Assembly: GCA_040508085.1 (NCBI GenBank)
Contig: JBEVNO010000010.1
Coordinates: 1-39,379 of the forward strand
Origin: ZC4RG30 sp040508085
GTDB lineage: Bacteria; Pseudomonadota; Gammaproteobacteria; Steroidobacterales; Steroidobacteraceae
Reading direction: 5' to 3'
Length of the DNA stretch: 39,379 bases
A program made the position numbers and the translations under genes. The notes beneath the pieces were generated by a model. The model had not been told where the DNA came from. It worked only from the letters and a program-made list of their open reading frames with translations, and ran no database searches. This document shows positions 31,774-39,379 of the stretch, piece by piece (positions within the stretch are counted from its first letter, which is position 1; each line of letters starts with the position of its first letter).

Positions 31774-34071
31774 TCACGGGGCAAACGGGCACGCGGCCCC
31801 CGCCGGGCGGGTGCCCGCCGCTTTGGCGCACAGGTCGCGGTGGACCCGCTCCACCCACGCGGCGGTGGTGGGAGGCGCGTCCGGCATGGCCGCGAGCAGC
31901 ACATGCGCCCGCGACCACGCCTGCCATGCCGCCGGCTGTTCGCGCCGCGCCAGATGTGCGGCGGCCAGCGTTGCATACACTGACGGGTGGAACCGGTTGG
32001 GCTCGGTAAATACCTGGTCCGCCATGGCAGCACCCTCCTGGGCGTGGGCCATGGCCGCGGCGGTGTCGCCCTGCAACTGCAGCCGCGCCAGGTTGGCCAG
32101 GGCAGTCACCACCATCGGGTGCGCGTCATGGAAGACCTTGCGCCGCATCGCCAGGGATTCCTCATGCATGGCAATCGCCGCAGGCACATCGCCGCGCTCC
32201 TCGCGCAGCAGTGCATGGTTGTTGTAGAGGATGGCAAGGTCCGGACTGCCCTCCGGAAACAGTTTCCGCAGGGCCTGCGCCGCTTCGGCATACAGCCGCT
32301 CGGCACGTGGGTAATCCTCCAGGCCGTGCGCGGCATGCGCCAGGTTGCTCAGCAGCGTCGCGTGGTCGTAGGCCTGCATCGAATGTTCGCGCGCATCCAC
32401 CGCCTGCGCCCGCAGCAATGCCGCATCGGCCCGCGGATAATCCTCGCGCTGCAGGTAGAGGTTGCCGATGTTGCCGAGCGCCTGCGCATACAGCGGGTCG
32501 GCGCGAAGCCCACGTGATTCCAGCGCCGCAATCACGCGGAGATACTCGCGCTCGGCATCCTCGTAATGGCTCTGCTCCAGCCGCAGGCCCGCCACCGCTT
32601 CCAGCACCCGCAGCGTGCGGATGTCGCGGGCGCCGAATTCCGCCGTGCTTTCCTGCAGCGCGCGCGCCAGCTGACCCTCGGCCTGCTCGAGCCGGTAGCG
32701 GTCCACCATGCTGTGGCCGATGCCGAAGCGGATCTGTGCCGACAGATCGGGCCGGCCAGCGAAGCGCGCATCGATCTGCCCGGCAGCGCGGTCCAGCGCC
32801 TGGCTGAGCGTCATCTCACCGCCCTCGTCGAAGGGGTTGGACATGCGCAGCACATCCATCAGGAATGCATTCATCTGCCGCAGATCACCCGCCGCGCGCT
32901 GCGCCGACCAGGCCTGCCACAGCGCCAGGCTGCTCGCGGCGAGGATGCCCGCCACTGCCAGCGTGACGATCACGGCGCCTGCGCGATGGCGGCGCAGGAA
33001 CTTGCCTGCCCGGTAGGCACGGCTGTCCGGATGCGCGGCAACCGGCAGCCCGTCGCGCCAGCGCTCCAGGTCCATGCGCAGGTCCTGCACCGAGGCGTAG
33101 CGATCGGCGGGCCGCACCTGCAGCGCCCGCGCCAGAATGGCGTCCAGATCGGGTTCGAGCCCGGCCGCAGGCGCCGGAGTCTCCGGATCCTCGCGTCGGT
33201 CAAATGGCAGCTGCAGCGTGAGCATGCGGAACAGCACCACGCCCAGCGCGAACACATCGGTGCCGGTGCTTACGGGCAAGGCCCGCATCTGTTCCGGCGC
33301 TGCATATTGCGGCGTGAAGGAATGCGCTTCGGACGCGCGCGTGGCGACGAACTCCGGCGCATCTTCATCCAGCAGCCGCGCAATGCCGAAGTCGAGCAGC
33401 TTCACGCGGCCCTCGCGGTTGACCAGGATGTTGCCCGGCTTGATATCCCGATGCACGATCAGGTTGCGATGCGCGGCCTCGACCGCCGCGCAAACCTGCA
33501 GGAACAGCAGCACGCGGGCGCGACAGGCAAGACCATGCGCGTCGGCCCAGGCGGTGATGGGTTCGCCGTCGATGTACTCCATGACCAGATACGGCTGGCC
33601 GTCGTCGGTGACCCCGCCGTCCAGCAGCGTGGCCACGTTCGGATGATCGAGGTTGGCCAGTATCTGCCGCTCGGCACGGAACCGGTCCACCGCGATCGGC
33701 ATGGCCGCATGGCGACGCAGGAACTTGATGGCCACGCGCTTCTGGAACTGCTCGTCGGCGCGCACGGCCTCGCACACCGTGCCCATGCCACCCTGACCGA
33801 TGCGTCTGGTGACCCTCCAGGGGCCAAGCCGCTGCCCGATCCAGCGCTGCTCATCCGGCGGTTCCGCCGGCTCCGCGGTGATTTCCAGCGGGCGGTCGAA
33901 GGCGGTGAAACTGCTGCCATGCGCCGCGAGCAAGGTGCGCAGCTCCGCCCCCAGGGCCGCGTCCGCCAGGGTGTGTGCGGCGATGAATTGCTCGAGTGCA
34001 GCTGGCGGCAATTCCAGTGCCTGCGCGAATAGCTGCTGCAGGCGCTGCATGTCTGCGGGTGCGGGGCTCAT
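31774..34071 (-). CDS. Membrane Ser/Thr protein kinase with C-terminal TPR repeats
   Basis: The 765-residue protein has an N-terminal ~75-residue leader, then a Hanks-type kinase domain (about 85-345): glycine loop GQGGMG (92-97), Lys116 in VAIKFL, Glu134, HRDIKPGN (207-214), DFG (227-229) and APEQ. All catalytic residues are present. One membrane helix follows at about 364-387. The extracytoplasmic part is a run of TPR-like repeats to about 740 (for example ALGNIGNLYLQREDYPRADAA and ILYNNHALLREERGDVPAAI). This architecture is typical of the kinases paired with ECF43-type sigma factors. The sigma gene lies 11 bases upstream on the same strand. Substrates are unknown. Confidence 0.94.
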   Translation of the reverse strand: MSPAPADMQRLQQLFAQALELPPAALEQFIAAHTLADAALGAELRTLLAAHGSSFTAFDRPLEITAEPAEPPDEQRWIGQRLGPWRVTRRIGQGGMGTVCEAVRADEQFQKRVAIKFLRRHAAMPIAVDRFRAERQILANLDHPNVATLLDGGVTDDGQPYLVMEYIDGEPITAWADAHGLACRARVLLFLQVCAAVEAAHRNLIVHRDIKPGNILVNREGRVKLLDFGIARLLDEDAPEFVATRASEAHSFTPQYAAPEQMRALPVSTGTDVFALGVVLFRMLTLQLPFDRREDPETPAPAAGLEPDLDAILARALQVRPADRYASVQDLRMDLERWRDGLPVAAHPDSRAYRAGKFLRRHRAGAVIVTLAVAGILAASSLALWQAWSAQRAAGDLRQMNAFLMDVLRMSNPFDEGGEMTLSQALDRAAGQIDARFAGRPDLSAQIRFGIGHSMVDRYRLEQAEGQLARALQESTAEFGARDIRTLRVLEAVAGLRLEQSHYEDAEREYLRVIAALESRGLRADPLYAQALGNIGNLYLQREDYPRADAALLRAQAVDAREHSMQAYDHATLLSNLAHAAHGLEDYPRAERLYAEAAQALRKLFPEGSPDLAILYNNHALLREERGDVPAAIAMHEESLAMRRKVFHDAHPMVVTALANLARLQLQGDTAAAMAHAQEGAAMADQVFTEPNRFHPSVYATLAAAHLARREQPAAWQAWSRAHVLLAAMPDAPPTTAAWVERVHRDLCAKAAGTRPAGAACPFAP

Positions 34072-34082
34072 CTGTGCTGCGT

Positions 34083-34655
34083 CTAGCCGGCGGACTGCAG
34101 ATCGCGCAGCAGGAAGGCGCGCGCGAAGGTCCAGTCGCGCTTCACCGTTGCGGGCGAGATGTCGAGCGCTGCGGCCACGGCGTCGATGTCCAGCCCGCCG
34201 AAGTAACGCAGCTCCACGATGCGCGCCGGGCGCGGTGCCGCCGCTGCGAGCCGGTCAAGCGCGGCGTCGAGGGCCAGCAGGTCCAGTGACCGCTCAGGCG
34301 CCACCCCCACGCATTCATCGAGCGTCACCCGCAGGCCGAAGTCACGCTTCACACGCGCCCGCGCGCGTGCATGGTCCACCAGGATGCGCCGGATGGCCTG
34401 CGCCGCCAGCGCATAGAAATGCGCGCGGCTCTGCCAGTCGGTGCTGCGCTCTCCCACCAGCCGCAGGAATGCCTCGCTGACCAGCAAGGTGGGCTGCAGG
34501 GTGTGGTCCGGACGTTCGCGCCGCATCGCGCCAGCAGCGATGCGATGCAGGTCGTCATAGACCAGTCGCGCCAGCTGGTCGGCGACGGCCACCTGCCCGC
34601 CGCGCAATTCCTGCAGCAGCACAGTGATGTCTGAAGATGCCGCGGGACTCGACAC
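34083..34655 (-). CDS. ECF-type sigma factor, TIGR02999/ECF43-like
   Basis: The 190-residue protein has region 2-like DDLHRIAAGAMRRERPDHTL followed by LQPTLLVSEAFLRLVG, HFYALAAQAIRRILVDHARAR and a region 4 HTH, ELRYFGGLDIDAVAAALDIS with ATVKRDWTFARAFL. The LQPT-LVxEAxLRL and RRILVDHAR motifs mark the ECF group associated with membrane Ser/Thr kinases. GTG 34655 gives the usual N-terminus. The downstream gene encodes just such a kinase with TPRs, and no anti-sigma factor is adjacent, consistent with control by phosphorylation in the group. Target promoters cannot be read from this window with confidence. Confidence 0.93.
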   Translation of the reverse strand: MSSPAASSDITVLLQELRGGQVAVADQLARLVYDDLHRIAAGAMRRERPDHTLQPTLLVSEAFLRLVGERSTDWQSRAHFYALAAQAIRRILVDHARARARVKRDFGLRVTLDECVGVAPERSLDLLALDAALDRLAAAAPRPARIVELRYFGGLDIDAVAAALDISPATVKRDWTFARAFLLRDLQSAG

Positions 34656-34810
34656 GGTTGAGGGGTTCTGGCCGGAAACCAGCCGATTATGGCTGCTCGC
34701 CGACTGCCCAAAAAGGAAATGTCCCGACGGCCACGCCGCGCCGACATTATGTCGCGCGGTTACTTCGCCATGCCGGTCGTGCTGATGCTGCCGAGGACGT
34801 GCATGCGCGC

Positions 34811-35818
34811 TCAGCGCCGCGCGCGCCGGGCACCCTCGTCAGCGGCTTCGAGCAATCCTTTCGATGCCAGCCAGCCGCGGTCGTAAAGCCGCGAGGCATA
34901 TTTCGCCCCGCCGTCGCACAGGATGGTCACGATGGTGTGCCCCGGCCCCAGTTCCTGTGCCACCCTCACGGCCGCCGCCACATTGATGCCACTGGTGCTG
35001 CCCAGGAACAGGCCTTCCTCGTGCAGCAGGCGGTACACCATTGCAACGGTATCGGGATCTTCCACATGCACGGCGGTGTCCACCGGCGCGCCATTGAAGT
35101 TGTCGGTCACGCGCGCGATGCCGATGCCCTCGGTGATCGAGCCCTTGCCGGTGGCCTTCACCTCGCCATGGCGCACGTACTCGAACAGCGCACTGCCAGG
35201 CGGATCAGCCAGCACGGTGCGGATGCCCGGGTTGCGCGATTTCAGGTATTCGGAAGTGCCCGCGAGCGTGCCCCCCGTGCCACTGGATGCCACGAAGGCC
35301 TGCACGCGCCCTTCGGTCTGCGCCCAGATTTCAGGTCCGGTGGACTCGACATGGGCGCGGCGGTTGGCGGTGTTGTCGAACTGGTTGGACCACACCGCGT
35401 TGGGCAGCTCCTGCGCCAGTCGGCCGGCCTGGTGCTGGTATTGCGCCGGGTTGCTGTAAGGGACCACGGGCACCTTGCGCACCTCGGCTCCCAGCGCTTC
35501 GAGCAGCTGGTATTTCTCGGGTGACTGGTTATCCGGCATCAGCAGGATCAGCCGGTAGCCACGCGCGTGGCACACGTGCGCAAGACCAATGCCGGTGTTG
35601 CCGGCGGTGCCCTCCACCACGGTACCGCCGGGCTGCAGCGCGCCGCGCGCCTCGGCGTCGAGCACGATCCACTTGGCGGCGCGGTCCTTCACGGAACCAC
35701 CCGGGTTCATGAACTCCGCCTTGGCGAGGATCTCGCACCCGGTCTCGCGGGAGAGCCCGCCCAGACGCAGCAACGGTGTGTTGCCCACCGCATCGATAAA
35801 CCCCTGGCGCAGTGTCAT
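34811..35818 (-). CDS. cysK: Cysteine synthase (O-acetylserine sulfhydrylase)
   Basis: A PLP enzyme that makes cysteine from O-acetylserine and sulfide. The 335-residue protein has NTPLLRLGGLS, the Schiff-base motif NPGGSVKDRAA with its Lys, EGTAGNTGIGLAHVC, the phosphate loop SSGTGGTLAGTSEYL and FLGSTSGINVAAA. It differs from E. coli CysK in having an EGTAGNTG rather than EPTSGNTG loop; this matches a proteobacterial CysK subgroup. The C-terminal ~15 residues are basic and low-complexity. ATG 35818 overlaps the cysG stop (ATGA), so the gene is coupled to siroheme synthesis for sulfite reductase, whose gene is not in the window. Confidence 0.93.
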   Translation of the reverse strand: MTLRQGFIDAVGNTPLLRLGGLSRETGCEILAKAEFMNPGGSVKDRAAKWIVLDAEARGALQPGGTVVEGTAGNTGIGLAHVCHARGYRLILLMPDNQSPEKYQLLEALGAEVRKVPVVPYSNPAQYQHQAGRLAQELPNAVWSNQFDNTANRRAHVESTGPEIWAQTEGRVQAFVASSGTGGTLAGTSEYLKSRNPGIRTVLADPPGSALFEYVRHGEVKATGKGSITEGIGIARVTDNFNGAPVDTAVHVEDPDTVAMVYRLLHEEGLFLGSTSGINVAAAVRVAQELGPGHTIVTILCDGGAKYASRLYDRGWLASKGLLEAADEGARRARR

Positions 35819-37245
35819 CCCTCAACCTCTATGCGGCCTGCCAGGCCGGAAACCCTGCCATGTGGCAGCGTGGCGCGATCGATCTGTGCCAGCGCCGCAA
35901 CCCGGCCCACCACCAGCAAGGTCGGGGATCTTAACTGTGCGGCCTGCGCCACGGCAGGCAGTTCGGCCAGCGTGGTCTTCAGCAGCTGCCCGTCCGGCCA
36001 GGTGGCGCGTTCCACCAGTGCCGCCGGATGCTCCCCGGGCAGGCCATGTGCGAGCAGCTGTGCCGCGATCTGCGCGGTCTGCGCCCCACTCATGTAGAAC
36101 ACCACGGTGTGGTCAGCTTGCGCCAGCGCCGCCCAGTTCAGCAGCGGACCGTTCGCGCCGGTGGCGGTGACGAAGGTCACCGCCTGCGACATTCCCCGAT
36201 GCGTCAGAGGCATGCCGGTCGCAGCGGCTGCACCCAGTGCGGCAGTGATGCCCGGCACCACGATCACCGGGATGCCGGCTGCACGCAGCACCGCGAGCTC
36301 CTCGCCGCCGCGGCCGAAGATGAAGGGATCACCGCCCTTCACGCGTGCCACGCGGCGGCCGGCGCGCGCATGCTCCAGCAGCAGCTCGTTGATGTACTCC
36401 TGCGTGTGCTCATGCCGGCCTGGGGTCTTGCCCACATTGACGCGCAGTGCATCGCGTCGCGCGCGGCCGAGAATGACCTCCGGCACCAGCCGGTCGAACA
36501 GCAGCACGTCCGCCTGCTGCAGCAGCTGCTGCGCGCGCAGCGTCAGCAGGTCAGGATCCCCCGGCCCGACGCCGATCAGGTACACCTCGCCCTGTGGCGC
36601 GGCAGCAGCACTGCGCGCCGCCGACAGCGCGTTCTGCATGCGCTCGTCCGCACCTGCGGTGTTGCCAGCCAGGAGATCCAGCGCCACCGGCCCATTGAAG
36701 AAGCCGTCCCAGAACCGCAGCCGCGCCGGCAGATCCGGCAACGCGCGCTTGGCGGCCTCGCGCCAGCGGCCCGCATAGCGCGCCAGCTCGCCCAGCCGCT
36801 CCGGCAGCAGCGCTTCGATCTGCGCGCGCACCCGGCGGGCCAGCGTTGGCGAAGCGCCCGAGGTGCCCACCGCAATCACCACCGGCGAACGGTCGACGAT
36901 GGAAGGAAAGATGAAGGCCGAATTCACCGCGTCATCGACCACGTTGACCAGGATGCGGCGCTCGCGCGCCGCGGCGGCCACCGCCGCGTTGACCGCCGCC
37001 TCGTCGGTGGCGGCAATCACCAGCAGTGCGCCATCCAGTTGCGCGCCGCTGAATGGCACCGGCCGGTAATCGATGCGACCGAGATCGCGGAACGCGGCGA
37101 GGTCCGCGCACAGTTCGGGCGCCACTACGCGCACGCGCGCATGCGCCTTCAGCAGCTGTTCGGTCTTGCGATGGGCCACCACGCCGCCGCCGATGACCAC
37201 GGCCAGGCGCTCGCGCATGTCGATGAACAGCGGCAGGTAGTCCAT
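35815..37245 (-). CDS. cysG: Siroheme synthase, trifunctional
   Basis: CysG methylates uroporphyrinogen III twice, oxidises precorrin-2 and inserts iron to give siroheme, the cofactor of assimilatory sulfite reductase. The 476-residue protein has the N-terminal NAD-binding dehydrogenase/ferrochelatase half (VIGGGVVAHRKTEQLL; IAVGTSGASPTLARR) and the C-terminal SAM-dependent methyltransferase half (LIGVGPGDPDLLTLRAQQ; RVKGGDPFIFGRGGEE; MPLTHRGMSQAV). Length and order match E. coli CysG. ATG 37245 lies 21 bases after the cysH stop, and its stop overlaps the cysK start. It competes with heme synthesis for uroporphyrinogen III, whose precursor genes hemB and hemL are divergent nearby. Confidence 0.96.
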   Translation of the reverse strand: MDYLPLFIDMRERLAVVIGGGVVAHRKTEQLLKAHARVRVVAPELCADLAAFRDLGRIDYRPVPFSGAQLDGALLVIAATDEAAVNAAVAAAARERRILVNVVDDAVNSAFIFPSIVDRSPVVIAVGTSGASPTLARRVRAQIEALLPERLGELARYAGRWREAAKRALPDLPARLRFWDGFFNGPVALDLLAGNTAGADERMQNALSAARSAAAAPQGEVYLIGVGPGDPDLLTLRAQQLLQQADVLLFDRLVPEVILGRARRDALRVNVGKTPGRHEHTQEYINELLLEHARAGRRVARVKGGDPFIFGRGGEELAVLRAAGIPVIVVPGITAALGAAAATGMPLTHRGMSQAVTFVTATGANGPLLNWAALAQADHTVVFYMSGAQTAQIAAQLLAHGLPGEHPAALVERATWPDGQLLKTTLAELPAVAQAAQLRSPTLLVVGRVAALAQIDRATLPHGRVSGLAGRIEVEG

Positions 37246-37266
37246 GTCACAGACCCGGGATCCGGC

Positions 37267-37971
37267 TCAGCCGGCGGTTGCGGCAGCCGTACGCGTACGC
37301 GGCTGCAGGCCGCATTCCTTGTTGCTGTTCTCCCACCACCAGCGTCCGGAACGGCTGTCCTCGCCTGGCTGCACGGCGCGCGTGCAGGGTTCGCAGCCAA
37401 TGCTCGGATAACCCTGGTCATGCAGCGGGTTGTACGGCAGCTTCTTTGCGCGGATGTAGTCCCACACCTCGTCGTGGGTCCAGTCGAGGATGGGGCTGAT
37501 GCGGGCGATGCCGCCGTTGGCCGTGTCCACTTCCACCGCGGCGGCCAGCGAGCGAGTCGAGGACTGTTCGCGGCGCACCCCGGTCACCCAGGCATCGGCA
37601 CCCTGCACGGCGCGGCGGAACGGCTCGACCTTGCGCACATGGCAGCAGCCCTGCCGCTGTTCCACGCCGTTGTAGAAGCCATTCAGGCCGTTGCCCGCCA
37701 CCCAGGCTTCCACCGCCTGGGCATCCGGGTAATAGACCTTGATGCGGCGCTGGTAGCGGCGCTCGAGCCGCTCGATGAGATTGCGGGTCATCTCGGGCAG
37801 CCGGCCCGTGTCCAGCGTGAAGATCTCGATCTGCGGGACATGCGTCCAGATCAGGTCGGTAAGCACCATGGCCTCGGCGCCCAGGCTGCTCGAATAGACC
37901 ACCCGTGGGTAGGCCGCCGCGGCCTCCCGCAGCACCTGCAGGGTCGCCGGTATCTTGTCCTCATACGACAT
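37267..37971 (-). CDS. cysH: Assimilatory adenylyl-sulfate (APS) reductase
   Basis: This enzyme reduces activated sulfate to sulfite. The 234-residue protein has SSSLGAEAMVLTDLI, TLDTGRLPEMT, GVRREQSSTR and a C-terminal catalytic Cys220 in KECGLQ. It carries the 4Fe-4S ligands Cys109-Cys110 (GCCHVRK) and Cys193/Cys196 (CEPC). These cysteines distinguish APS reductases from E. coli-type PAPS reductases, which lack them; hence APS is the likely substrate and cysC would not be needed for this step. The family motif is usually ECGLH; here the last residue is Gln. ATG 37971 is chosen for the conserved N-terminal length; the frame is open much further upstream but overlaps hemB. Confidence 0.93.
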   Translation of the reverse strand: MSYEDKIPATLQVLREAAAAYPRVVYSSSLGAEAMVLTDLIWTHVPQIEIFTLDTGRLPEMTRNLIERLERRYQRRIKVYYPDAQAVEAWVAGNGLNGFYNGVEQRQGCCHVRKVEPFRRAVQGADAWVTGVRREQSSTRSLAAAVEVDTANGGIARISPILDWTHDEVWDYIRAKKLPYNPLHDQGYPSIGCEPCTRAVQPGEDSRSGRWWWENSNKECGLQPRTRTAAATAG

Positions 37972-38088
37972 GCCCGCATTGTCCCCGTTGAGCTCATAAC
38001 ATTGCACTATCTCGTGTATCGGACACTTTGTGGCAGGATGCGCACCTGAAACCGCTTCTTGCTGCAACGCAGCAACCCAGGACCCACC
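37972..38088. promoter_or_regulatory. Divergent leader region of cysH and hemB, with a hairpin before hemB
   Basis: The 117-base gap drives two divergent units. A perfect 7-bp stem TTGCTGC-AAC-GCAGCAA lies at 38059-38075, 13 bases before the hemB ATG, and could affect ribosome access in the hemB mRNA. The centre (about 37985-38035) is relatively AT-rich and is the probable promoter zone. I cannot fix -35/-10 pairs for either direction. Confidence 0.45.
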
Positions 38089-39066
38089 ATGACCGGAATT
38101 ACCCTTCGCCGCCTGCGCCAGGACGCCCACATCCGGGGCCTGACGCGCGGCATCCGCCCGCACCCCGAGCAGTTCATCCAGCCCCTGTTCGTGGTCGAAG
38201 GCATTGCACAGCGGGAAGTGATCCCGGGTCTCACCGGCGTCTACCGCGAGACTCCGGACTCCCTGCTGGCGCAGATCGAAAAGGACCTTGCTGCCGGCTG
38301 CAGCAAGTTCCTGCTGTTCGGCGTCCCCCTGGCCCACAGCGATCACGATATCGACTGGTCCTTCACCACCGCGCAGATCGCCGCGATCAAGCAGCGCTTC
38401 GGCCAGCGGGTGTGGCTGTCGGTGGATGTGTGCCTGTGCTCCTCCACCCCGCACGGCCACTGCGGCGTGCTGAATGATTCGGCCGACCACGTGGACAATG
38501 CCGCAAGCGTGAAGGAGCTGGTGGCCGCCGCCCTCTCCTACGCGCGCGCCGGCGCCGACTGCGTGGCGCCCAGCGACATGATGGACGGGCGCATCGGCGC
38601 CATCCGTGATGCGCTGGATGCCGAGGGCCTGGAGCGCACTGTGCTGATGAGCTACGCCGCGAAGTTCCATTCGAGTTTCTACGGCCCCTTCCGCGTGGCG
38701 GCCGACTCCGCTCCCAAGGGGGAGGTCAGCCGGCTGGGCGACCGGGCCTCCTACCAGATCGACCCCTCGCGCGCGAACGACGCGCTGCAGTCGGTGGAAC
38801 GCGATGTGGCCGAGGGCGCGGACATCCTGATGGTGAAGCCGGGCATGCCCTACCTCGACATCCTCGCCGACCTGTCGCGGCAGTTCGCGCACCCGTGGGC
38901 GGTGTACGAGGTGAGCGGTGAATACGCGGGCATCGAATTGCTGGCCGAACAGGGCCTGGCTGATCGCGTGCGAGCGCACCGCGAAGCCTGGAGCAGTTTC
39001 GTGCGCGCCGGTGCCTCGATGATCATCAGCTACGGTGCGCGTCACGCGAAGGAATGGCTGTCGTAA
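38089..39066 (+). CDS. hemB: Delta-aminolevulinic acid dehydratase (porphobilinogen synthase)
   Basis: HemB joins two 5-aminolevulinate molecules into porphobilinogen. The 325-residue protein has RRLRQDAHIRGLTRG, QPLFVVEG, the Cys-rich zinc site CLCSSTPHGHC (Cys115, 117, 125), VAPSDMMDGRIGAIR, the Schiff-base region SYAAKFHSSFYGPFR with Lys192 and MVKPGMPYLD with the second Lys (250). The Cys triad marks the zinc-dependent form. ATG 38089 fits the conserved start; an upstream in-frame ATG at 38059 lies in the hairpin region and is unlikely. The stop overlaps the hemL start by one base (TAATG). Confidence 0.97.
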   Translation: MTGITLRRLRQDAHIRGLTRGIRPHPEQFIQPLFVVEGIAQREVIPGLTGVYRETPDSLLAQIEKDLAAGCSKFLLFGVPLAHSDHDIDWSFTTAQIAAIKQRFGQRVWLSVDVCLCSSTPHGHCGVLNDSADHVDNAASVKELVAAALSYARAGADCVAPSDMMDGRIGAIRDALDAEGLERTVLMSYAAKFHSSFYGPFRVAADSAPKGEVSRLGDRASYQIDPSRANDALQSVERDVAEGADILMVKPGMPYLDILADLSRQFAHPWAVYEVSGEYAGIELLAEQGLADRVRAHREAWSSFVRAGASMIISYGARHAKEWLS

Positions 39067-39379
39067 TGACCACTTCTGATTCCCTGTTCGAACGCGCCCG
39101 GCGCGTCTCCCCAGGCGGCGTGCATTCTCCCGTGCGCGCCTTCAAGGGCGTGGGCGGCACGCCGCGCTTCATGACTGGCGGGGCCGGCGCCTACATCCGC
39201 GATGTCGATGGCCGCGAGCTGCTCGACTTCTGCCTGGCCTTCGGCCCCCTCATCCTTGGCCATGGCAACGCGGCGGTACGGCAGGCTGCAGTGGATGCCA
39301 TCGACCGCGGCTGGAGCCTGGGCACCGCCGAACCCTATTCGCTGGCGCTGGCCGAGTTCATCACGCAGCGCATTCCCTG
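39066..39379 (+). CDS. hemL: Glutamate-1-semialdehyde 2,1-aminomutase (3' partial)
   Basis: The first 104 codons are in the window. They encode SLFERARRVSPGGVHSPVRA, FKGVGGTPRFM, GAYIRDVDGRELLDF and LILGHGN, followed by WSLGTAEPYSLALAE, the standard HemL N-terminus of this PLP enzyme, which makes 5-aminolevulinate from glutamate-1-semialdehyde in the C5 pathway. Its product is the substrate of HemB, whose gene overlaps it by one base, so the two are translationally coupled. The PLP lysine lies beyond the window end. Confidence 0.95.
   Translation, partial: MTTSDSLFERARRVSPGGVHSPVRAFKGVGGTPRFMTGGAGAYIRDVDGRELLDFCLAFGPLILGHGNAAVRQAAVDAIDRGWSLGTAEPYSLALAEFITQRIP

Noticed and set aside
37972..39045. 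An N-terminal extension of cysH running far into hemB on the opposite strand
   Set aside because: The frame is open, but the upstream translation is low-complexity and antisense to hemB; APS reductase similarity begins at MSYEDK.

Overview
The window is high-GC bacterial DNA with dense coding, many 1-4 base gene overlaps and no tRNA, rRNA, CRISPR array or insertion sequence that I can see. The order surA-pdxA-ksgA-apaG-apaH, the lgt-thyA-folA group, an APS-type cysH with a fused cysG, and a bacterial kynurenine-to-quinolinate operon together suggest a gammaproteobacterium near the Xanthomonadales/Nevskiales/Steroidobacterales. This placement is an inference from gene content and order. No stretch longer than about 205 bases lacks a gene.

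Left part (1-8923). The first ~430 bases look like the end of an HlyD-type membrane-fusion protein gene followed by the start of a NodT-type outer-membrane efflux lipoprotein. That start runs in frame into the body of SurA, so the 187-1419 gene is a chimera (real fusion or assembly join). It is followed by pdxA, ksgA, a UspA-type protein, apaG and apaH, then a DUF1993 protein. A truncated PfkB-type sugar kinase remnant sits against the terminator of fhs (formate-THF ligase, minus strand). A YebC2-type protein and a DUF2807 lipoprotein follow.

Middle (9016-22928). A TonB-dependent receptor precedes haaO, a cyclase-family putative kynurenine formamidase, kynU and kmo, which together lead from N-formylkynurenine towards quinolinate. 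On the minus strand, rlmI is followed by the tightly coupled group lgt, thyA, a SET-domain methyltransferase with a Lys-Ser/Lys-Thr tail, and folA. A YyaL/DUF255 thioredoxin-like protein converges on a cytochrome b561-YceI-YceI operon, whose apparent terminator lies inside the yyaL coding region.

Right part (23100-39379). Four exported proteins form a compact cassette: a DUF1592-type haem-motif protein, a Tat-type DUF1552 protein, a periplasmic ankyrin protein, and a Tat-type metallo-beta-lactamase-fold protein that has lost its second metal site. This is the best candidate for an undescribed system. A cupin, a family-6 hypoxanthine-DNA glycosylase and a secreted MsrB/MsrA pair follow. On the minus strand come an ECF-type sigma factor with a membrane Ser/Thr kinase-TPR protein, and the sulfur assimilation genes cysH-cysG-cysK. 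These diverge from hemB-hemL; hemL is cut by the window end.
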